Position numbers and translations under genes: made by a program | Origin: Oscheius onirici | Lineage: Eukaryota > Nematoda > Chromadorea > Rhabditida > Rhabditidae | Direction: 5' to 3' | Length of the DNA stretch: 64,000 bases | NCBI GenBank assembly: GCA_932521025.1 | Contig: OW051471.1 | Coordinates: 12,896,001-12,960,000 of the forward strand | Notes under the pieces: generated by a model | Databases searched by the model: none | Seen by the model: the letters and a program-made list of their open reading frames with translations, nothing else | What the model was told of the DNA's origin: nothing | Shown here: positions 57,240 to 64,000 of the stretch, piece by piece | How positions within the stretch are numbered: the first letter of the stretch is position 1 | Layout of the letters: each line of letters begins with the position of its first letter

Positions 57240-57830
57240 CTGAATAAAGGGTTTATCAGAAGTAGCCAGCAAGAACCATTTTCATAAGAAGTTGTCGCTG
57301 ACTGCTCGGAGTCATTGGACTGGAGGAGCCTCTATTCATTACCTGGTCAACGGGAGAACGGATCCGTACTGCTGGAGGTGCCAAGGAAGACAAGCTCACT
57401 TGACTTGTTCTGTTCAAAGCTGCTGAAGATAAGAAGGCTCTTGAAGGAGCCCTCCAGATCCACCACGATCCCTATTTCCGCTGTCTAGATGAAAATTCAT
57501 TATTAAGTCTAAAAAAACTGACGAAAACATATTTCACAAAAACTTAACTGGAAGATAATTTATAGGTCGCTTATACAAGTCTAACCGACAAAAAGGCAAG
57601 CTTATAACCGCATTAGCAATAAAATATGTACATGACGGAGGATACCGTAATCCATAAAAGGGGAAAGGGCGGGAAAATAAAAAAATGAGAAGGAGGGAAA
57701 TCCTAGATCGTGGCATAGTTCTGAAAACTCAAGAAATCCAGTATTTCTCTTCCCTTGCGACTATCAACTAGCAAAAAAAATATGAAGAATAACAAAAGCA
57801 AATAATTGGATAAATAGTTTATTTCCCGTA
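57240..57830. other. No intact gene recognised
   Basis: No supported exon chain. The part at 57320-57480 (TCAACGGGAGAACGGATCCG, AAGAAGGCTCTTGAAGGAGC) looks like decayed coding sequence but could not be assigned. Confidence 0.35.
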
Positions 57831-57836
57831 GCGTTT

Positions 57837-58144
57837 TTAAAAGGCCGGCATAGGAGGGCACTGTGGTCCATGCTTGTAGCAGTAGCAATTGTTTCCAATG
57901 CACGATCCTCCAGTTCCACAGTTCGGCTAAAAATGGCGTTATTCTCCCGAAAGACGACCAAACTAACCCTTTGGAAGCAAACATTGTTGCATTTGTGGTC
58001 CTCGCACTGACATGAATTTATAGGAGTAGGCTGGAAGGGACCGTTGATGACCACTCCTTTCCCAACCTCTACTGTAGGAGGCGTAACGACAAAGACTGCT
58101 GCTTGAGCTGCGACGAAAAGAACAAGAAGAGGAAGAAACTGCAT
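57837..58144 (-). CDS. ABF-type defensin-like peptide 1
   Basis: Exons 57968-58144 and 57837-57926 join in phase to 88 aa. Signal peptide MQFLPLLVLFVAAQA, a Pro/Val-rich spacer (VFVVTPPTVEVGK, GPFQPTPINS), then a Cys-rich core: CQCEDHKCNNVCFQR, then NCGTGGSCIGNNCYCY, ending CPPMPAF. The C-x3-C, G-x-C and C-x-C spacing is that of cysteine-stabilised alpha-beta defensins, and NCGTG is typical of nematode ASABF/ABF peptides. These are secreted antimicrobial peptides. A TATA-like CTTATAAAC lies about 35 nt before the ATG. Confidence 0.72.
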
Positions 58145-58522
58145 GTTGTTTGGTGCAATCTCTGCTCTCCTCTATGCTTATAAACCCATCCCTCCTTTGC
58201 ATTGTTTGCCCTGGCGTGACGGTGTGTGGGTCAGTAGACAAACTGACGGCTAGTTATTCCGGGGCGTGTTGAGCACCAAAAAAGAGCTGTAGAAGAGGGG
58301 GGCATGGATGTAAAGATCGGAGGTCAAAGACTGTAGGAGAGATTTGATTTTTGGCAAACTTTTCCATGGTTATTATTTTTAAGAATCTTGTTCAGAAACA
58401 TTTGCTCTCAGGGAAGAAGGTGACGTCGTTTTCTTGATGAGTCATCCGGCAAACCTATACCGGAATATCTGCAAAGACGCTGCGTTTAAAAGCAAAGATT
58501 CCCAGAGCAGAGACCAAACAAC

Positions 58523-58849
58523 ATGCAGCTCTTCCTTCCATTCTTGGCTCTCTTCGTCGTTGTCGAAGCAGCCGTCTTCGTGCTTCCCCCACCAACTTCA
58601 GTCTATCCAGATGGCAACGTGCCACAGAGCATAATTGTCGGCGGGCCTTACATTCCGCCTACTCCAACAATCAGTGGATGTGCTTGTAATGACCAGAAAT
58701 GCGATAATATTTGTCTCCGAAGGGTAAGTTGCAGTTATTGAAAAAACAGTAAAATTTAGCCGAAATGTGGAACTGGAGGACAATGCATCGGTAACAACTG
58801 TTATTGTTACAAATTTGGGCCACAATGTCCTTCTTTGCCGGCTTTTTAA
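58523..58849 (+). CDS. ABF-type defensin-like peptide 2
   Basis: Exons 58523-58723 and 58760-58849 join in phase to 96 aa. Signal peptide MQLFLPFLALFVVVEA, a longer Pro-rich spacer (PPPTSVYPDGNVPQ, GGPYIPPTPT), then the same eight-Cys core (CACNDQKCDNICLRR, then KCGTGGQCIGNNCYCY), ending CPSLPAF. Divergent paralogue of peptide 1, with starts 379 nt apart, so the two may share regulatory DNA. The intron is 36 nt and at the same place as in peptide 1. Confidence 0.72.
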
Positions 58850-59088
58850 AAGTTCTGAATAAATTATTTAATTGTATTGGAGTATCGTGAAAACTGGCTT
58901 TTTGGCAATTTTTTCGTTTTATGGCAAATTTCCCAAAATTCTTGGCTAAAGTAGCCGATTCCTCGGAACTTTCCGGGTACTTTTGTTTCACCTGTAAGTT
59001 TACTATTGACCTAATTGACCTTGACAGACGATCGTTATCTGCCCTTTACGTTATCAGTCGCAGTTTTCTAGACGTTCTCTTCATCTCA

Positions 59089-61475
59089 ATGGTTTTCCAG
59101 CTGGAAACTGTCTGCTATGCTCCCGAGCTCGACTCTGCACATCTTTTAAAAATACTCAGAAACACGTACGGAATTATTGACGCGGAACTTGTACAATTGT
59201 CAGGCTATGAGGACAAAAATTTTCGAGTCAAAGGAATCAAGTACCTGGATAGGACAGGACCAGAAACTTTGATACTCAAGGTCTCAAATCCTATTGAAGC
59301 GGAATGTCAAGGACACGTTGGTAAGTCTGGCAAGTTTGTTCTCAAATTTTTACGTTTTCAGAATTTCAAATCGGGTTCTGTTCCCGTCTCAATGAGGCCC
59401 ATATCCCAGCACCCTTGACATTCTCTACGGTTTATGGCAGAAACTTTTCTGTTGAAGAAGTCGCTCCGCATGGTGAGCTTTCGAGCCAAATTGCGAGTTT
59501 TTTCAGTTTTTCTTCCTATCCGACTTTTCCACGTTCTTCCTGGAAGTATTCTCGAAGACTTTGATTTCACTCCCGAACTTGTCCAACAGATTGGAGCCTG
59601 CTTGGGCAAATTGCATAGAGTTGCGGATGAATTTGGTGGTGAGTTTGAAGGTAAAAAACCCTGCAAAATCGTCTGCAAAATCAGAGATTCCTGATTTGGC
59701 CACGAGTTCCAAAATTTAAAAAAATATGCTGAAATCGAGAACCAAATCAGCTCACCTCGGTATCCACTTCGGTACAGATTCGACACCACTGCAGTACCAT
59801 AGAATCTGCAAGCCTGAAGAAAACCCTAAAATTGAAGAGCAGACAAAAATATAACCTCTGAGAAAATTCTTAAAGGTTGTGTGTGGTGCATGGACCCACG
59901 ACAAATTTCATTTTTGAATTTTTAGGGGATTCATTTTTTCGATTTTTACTTGTTTTCAATCGATTTGTAGTCGAAAATTGCACTTAAAATGAGTGGAGGA
60001 ACGCTAAAATTGGTGGAAAATTGACCGAAATAAACAAAAAACACTTTTTGCCCTAAAATACGTTATTTTCTCCCGTCATTTTTCCGCCATTTTTAGCGTC
60101 CCACCACTCATTTTAGAATGTAATTTTTGACGAGAAATCGATTAAAACAAAAACAAATCGAAAAAAGTAGTGTAGAACGAGTAAATGCAAAGCACAGTTC
60201 GCCGCGCAATTCAAATGTTGGACAAAATTACTTTCGTCCTGGGTGACACGTTTTTAAGAAAAATACGCAACCATTTCTCCTCTGTTTCTCGGTTTGAATA
60301 GAAAGAGCACAGTCGAAACTGTGTAGGTGTGTTTTGGCACTTGGTATTTGGTCTTCTAATCCCAGTGAAAAACAGAAAATACGTTATAACTCGGTCATTT
60401 TTTATGTAATGACTCTGAAAAAAACATAACTACCGGGAACACGATACGGCCGACAATATAAGACCGAACATGTGAAAAAATATAATCGGGTGTTCGAGAA
60501 AGCGTGTCATCTAGGTTTTCCCCGTTTTCAAGCCAAATTTTGAATTATTGTCTTTCCGCGCGCTCTAAACTGGGCGGTAATTTGAATTTAGCCGAAATTT
60601 CGTCCTCCCGCGCTCGTGTCTCGACACTTTCAAAATCGTGTCGAGACCGATCGCAACGAGCAGTCCTTTAAAGTGCCGAACTCGGCGAACTGTGAAAAAT
60701 GAGATTTGCCTTGGGTCCCGCCACGAAGTTGACCTATTTTCCCTGAATGGTTAGACGGCCATAATGTCAGTGTCCCCTTAAGCCTTCATAATTCAGTGAC
60801 CACAAGCCACATTCCTTGCATATCAGCCGAATACTCTAATGTTCTTCGGGAAGAAGCTCGACTTCTCCATGATCTAAACTTTCTGGATCATGAGAAACTA
60901 AAAATGGTCGAAAATGGACTGACACAGTACGAAGAACTCAAGGAAGTGGATCTAGATAGAGGTGATGCTGAGTTTTATAAAGCAAAGGTTATTTTTAGGC
61001 ATTATTCACTCAGACATCAATGAGACGAACTTACTTCTTTCTGGTGGAAAAATTACTGGTGTACTGGATTTTGGTGATTCTCACGTGGCTCCAAGGGCCA
61101 TGGACATTGGCTCACTGATTCTGTACCTTCATCTGTCGGACAAACTTGAACAGGGGTCCTTTTTTCTCAAAGTTAATAAAAGATTTCAAAATTTCAGATT
61201 TGACGCTCTTTCCAGAAACGTCCTTTCCGGCTACCGTACTAGTCGCCTCTTCACGGATTCCGATGATTCAATTTTGGTCTGTATGAGGGCCAGAATGTCG
61301 TGCTCCCTCATTTATGGATTAAGGTAACTATTTTTTTTTAGCAGGTAAAGCAAAATTTTTTAGGACAATGAGAATGCGAGGAGAGGGATCCGATAGCTAT
61401 GTTTTGAAGACGCAAGGGCCTGGCTGGAAGGCTTTGGAAGAACTTCTGGAACGAGAACATCTTTGTGGAAAATAA
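59089..61475 (+). CDS. Hydroxylysine-kinase-like (APH fold) phosphotransferase
   Basis: Seven exons (59089-59320, 59362-59472, 59507-59638, 60797-60961, 60999-61155, 61198-61323, 61364-61475) join in phase to 344 aa. The fold is that of aminoglycoside-phosphotransferase-like kinases: ILRNTYGIIDAELVQLSGYE then DKNFRVKG, LILKVSN (ATP-binding Lys), RLFHVLPGSILED, the catalytic IIHSDINETNLL (H-x-D-x-N-x-x-N) and VLDFGDSHVAPRAMDIGSLI. Layout matches HYKK/AGPHD1, which phosphorylates 5-hydroxy-L-lysine. Compared with the usual order the segment after LKVSN is short. The start is the ATG at 59089; an upstream open frame makes a longer N-terminus possible. Intron 3 (1158 nt) carries a foldback element. 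Confidence 0.75.
59934..60166. mobile_element. Foldback MITE in kinase intron
   Basis: The left arm (TTCGATTTTTACTTGTTTTC, AATCGATTT, AAAATGAGTGG, AACGCTAAAA) is answered by the right arm (TTTTAGCGTCCC, CCACTCATTTTA, AAATCGATT, AAACAAATCGAA). About 230 nt. A smaller hairpin, GTCTCGACACTTTCAAAATCGTGTCGAGAC-like, lies near 60620-60650. Confidence 0.7.
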
Positions 61476-61619
61476 TAAAAGTAATAACAAAATAACATTT
61501 CCTAAGAGAACCAAAAAAATCGAGAACCAAAGCACCGATCTTTGGCGTTTTCAAGCCATTTTCTCCTTTTTAGCGTTTTTTTCAGTAAAAAAAACCAAAG
61601 CAGGTGTTTCCAAGCTAAT

Positions 61620-62090
61620 GAAAATTAAAAAAGACCTCACCATCGCGTTCGGGACCGTTCTGAAATCCTAGAAACGCAAAGACAAAAAATGATGGTAAAA
61701 ACAGTACATTTTGGCATTTTTTTACCCCTTTTATTGTTACGCTCGACCGAATTATTAACCAACAAAAATGAAAATGGACATCATCATCGTGTTCAGGACC
61801 CTTAAAAACCCCAGTAACTAAAATGCAAAAATTTTTTTTTGTCGTCAGCGATCGAACCAAGGTGACGTTTGAGCGCCTGGCAATGATGCTAACCACTAGA
61901 CTATGGGAACCACGGACACACCCGTACCGTCACGATTGATTTATGACCTCTCCGGAAAATTCCCCACTTTCAACTCTTTACAAGTTCAAATTTCTGAGGT
62001 ATCAGAAAACTTCGACTCTGTGAAAACAGTGGTTGGAAAATTTTGAAAAGCTCTTTCCCTGCGGAGAGTAACTTCATTCTTTTTTGATTA
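61620..62090 (-). repeat. Second copy of tRNA-like dispersed repeat
   Basis: On the minus strand 61925 down to 61845 reads CCCATAGTCTAGTGGTTAGC (A-box-like) and CCTTGGTTCGATCGCTGACG (B-box-like). Flanks match the copy at 15600-16170: ACACCCGTACCGTC, TTTACAAGTTCAAA, GTGAAAACAGTGGTTGG and CATCGTGTTCAGGACCC. Confidence 0.6.
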
Positions 62091-62150
62091 TTTTGGAACC
62101 CTGAATTCATCATAAACTGTCCTTTCAATTACCCCAACAACAGGATTTAT

Positions 62151-63206
62151 TTAAAGAGAAGTGTACGTGTTGGCATCCTTGACAATGGCTTTGATTTTGT
62201 CGAAACTCTTCTTAATATTGGTGTGAATATTTAGCGGTTTCTTCCCAGGCTCCGAAACTATTCGATTAAAGTCGCAAGGTCCACCCTAAAACGTAAACTT
62301 TACTCGTTGAGAGAACCAACCTGTGTGTAAGTGAGAATCCCAACCAGTACATGTCTCTTCGCCTTCTTCTTTGGATCCACAACGATCTCCGTCAGTGGAC
62401 CTCCAGAATCACACAAACAACCGACAGACAGCTTTACATTCCTGTCAGTGCAGACAACGTCAGCATTTTTATCTTCGGTTTCAGTGCGGGCGACTCTCTG
62501 ACCAGCGTGCGCAAATCGAAGATAGGGATTAAGCTTTTCCCTGTAGGCCATTTAGAGCGTAGCCAGAAAAGAACAGTTTGCTTTTGGACCATGCTGCTTT
62601 TCCTGGATCCTGCTTGTCAAACTAGAGAGACAACTCTTTCGTGGGAAGACAGTCCGGCACGGCCGACTTGACCAATGACCAACTTGTGGAGCTCCACAAC
62701 AGCCAAGTCGAGTTGCTCCTGACAACCTTTCTTGAGGTAGTCTAGAGGGAAATGAAATCAGAAAATGGTCTGAGACAGAAACCTTATGGAAAGCTTGCTT
62801 GGTTATTTTATAAGTCGCTTGGCTGTGACAAGCCATCACACTAGTTACCGGTCCGTGGCAAACAATCAACTCTGCTGAAAACTCCTTATATCTAAAGATG
62901 AAATTTTGAACAAAATTTAAATTAGCATACCCGAGTTCACACACTTGTTTGTCATTTTTGACTTTCTGGAAACAATGAGCCGCTGTCACCACGTGCTTCG
63001 GACTGATCAAGCTTCCGGTGCAAATAGAATTGATCTTGCCATCAACGTGAATATGAATGCGGACCATCCAAGGGAAGACTGTTTCCACGATCAGCGCATC
63101 ACCACCGATGATGGAACTTCTTCAAGCCGCATCCAGAGGGATAGAAGTGGTCTTCGGACTGGACTTCTTTTGCTCCTATGAGGAGAAGGGAAAAAATGAT
63201 GATCAT
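62151..63206 (-). pseudogene. Trypsin-like (S1A) serine protease, decayed
   Basis: Start MIIIFSLLLIGAKEVQS is a signal peptide, followed by YPSGCGLKK. The activation site SIIGGDALIVETVFPWMVRI follows only after a one-base shift near 63105. The catalytic His (VVTAAHCF) and Asp region (LDLAVVELHK) are present, then the frame changes again before PDCLPTKE and before SGYALN. The Ser region reads CLCDSGGPL, so Gly of GDSGG became Cys, and the end is intact (HVLVGILTYTQ, GGPCDFNRIV, final exon stop at 62151). At least three frame changes without fitting introns suggest a pseudogene, though sequence errors cannot be excluded. A Lys-rich C-terminal tail (INIKKSFDKIKAIVKDA-like) is unusual. Confidence 0.65.
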
Positions 63207-63209
63207 CTC

Positions 63210-63660
63210 GTTTGGGAAAATAAGCGTCAGAAGAAAAATAACCGTCAGATGAGGCTATAGATTTTAGATAAACAAGTTGTGCTACGCCCCTCCGGGACTA
63301 AATGACTTAGTTTTGTCCTTTTCAAAACAGATAACAGTGAACAGTTTGCTATCTGATCCCTTTCCAGAGCATTTATGGTCCTGTCCTTCTGTTCCTCTGT
63401 CCCCTGTCCTCCTGCCCATTTATCCCTTTACCTCCCCTGTTTCTAATTTCTCGACACTTTTTCTCTGTCCACTCCTTCTGCAATGTGCTCTGCCCTTCCC
63501 GGTTTTCTCCTACCCTGTCCCTTGTCATCTGTTTTTTCCTCCTCTACCATTTTTGATGTACCTATCGCCATGTCCCCTTTCTTCTGTCCAATTTTTCCCT
63601 CCTTTCGTTCCTGGATCCCTTCGTGTAATTCGAGCTTTGAAACCCGAATAAGAAACAGAA
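63210..63660. repeat. Pyrimidine-rich low-complexity tract
   Basis: From about 63360 to 63610 the plus strand is mostly C and T in CCTGTCC, TTCCTCTGTCC and CCTTTACCTCCCC units. Open frames here are compositional artefacts. Confidence 0.6.
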
Positions 63661-63670
63661 CATGATTCAT

Positions 63671-63787
63671 TCATAGATGCGTATTTTGGGCATCTTTGAC
63701 AATTTCTTTGACTTTATCGACACTCTTTCTAATGTTGGTGTGAACATTCAACCGCTTCCATCCCTTGACTGGAGTCAGGTGATCACT
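63671..63787 (-). pseudogene. Orphan last exon of a second trypsin-like gene
   Basis: Reads SDHLTPVKGWKRLNVHTNIR then KSVDKVKEIVKDAQNTHL. It parallels the last exon of the protease at 62151 (GGPCDFNR..., then NIHTNIKKSFDKIKAIVKDA). A CACAG acceptor precedes it. Upstream sequence to the window edge shows only repeats, so this is a fragment or the gene is broken. Confidence 0.5.
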
Positions 63788-63863
63788 CTGTGACAAATGG
63801 TCAGTGTTGGAGAAAGCGGAGCATGACTGAAGTGAAATACAAATTTTGGTTCTGGTGCACTTT

Positions 63864-63946
63864 AGCCGGCCCATCGCAGATTACCCGAATGAATGTATTT
63901 TACCCGGCCCATGGCAGATTAACCGGCCCATCGCAGATTTTGGTTT
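63864..63946. repeat. Short GGCCCATCGCAGATTA tandem-like repeats
   Basis: Three near-copies of CCGGCCCATCGCAGATTA at about 63867, 63907 and 63930, separated by AT-rich DNA. Confidence 0.7.
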
Positions 63947-64000
63947 TCTATCCGCTAAACTTTGTTTTAGTCTTTAGATCGGGGCAGCTATGTGTAATGT

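Overview
The window is nuclear DNA from a nematode, most likely a rhabditid. Genes are split by many short introns (mostly about 35-60 nt) with TTTTCAG-type acceptors, and some starts lie a few bases after a TTTTCAG, as expected for spliced-leader acceptance. Gene content is nematode-typical: Sre-, Srh/Sri- and Srbc-like 7TM chemoreceptors, C-type lectins, ABF-type defensins and a small RTE retroelement. The species cannot be named from the sequence. Exon structures below were joined by eye using phase and homology.

Layout. 0.2-2.8 kb: a 7TM chemoreceptor (-). 2.8-9.4 kb: gene-poor, with foldback repeats. 9.4-22.2 kb: small secreted and housekeeping genes: an ML-domain lipid-binding protein, two small coiled/basic proteins, a COX15-like mitochondrial membrane protein lacking some of the family's histidines, a mitochondrial START protein, and two divergently arranged secreted proteins with a plant-type S1 (S-protein homologue) fold. 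22.4-28.4 kb: a C-type lectin and two intact paralogous chemoreceptors among repeats.

28.5-46.1 kb is the most unusual part. It holds a family of secreted, furin-type polyprotein genes: each exon encodes one unit, an acidic spacer, an R-x-K-R site and a peptide of about 38 residues with the core SINMNGAxFQGAxxFNIGH. Two head-to-head pairs (28.6-33.0 and 39.2-44.2 kb) are inverted copies of each other, and blocks up to about 0.8 kb are almost identical, introns included. Smaller relatives lie at 33.9-34.2 and 45.65-46.04 kb. Between and beside the pairs lie a tektin, an RTE retroelement, a secreted protein with an in-frame stop, a chemoreceptor pseudogene and a second C-type lectin.

46.1-64 kb: an Sre-type chemoreceptor, a small crystallin-like secreted protein, a Grp170/HYOU1 ER chaperone (904 aa, ending KSEL) with three transposon insertions in introns, an ABF-defensin cluster (two genes and one pseudogene), a hydroxylysine-kinase-like protein and decayed trypsin-like proteases.

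The secreted genes (furin polyproteins, defensins, lectins, S1-fold, ML and crystallin-like proteins, proteases) look like an arm-type region rich in environment-facing or immune genes, shaped by inverted duplication, gene conversion, MITEs and tRNA-derived repeats. That functional reading is inference.
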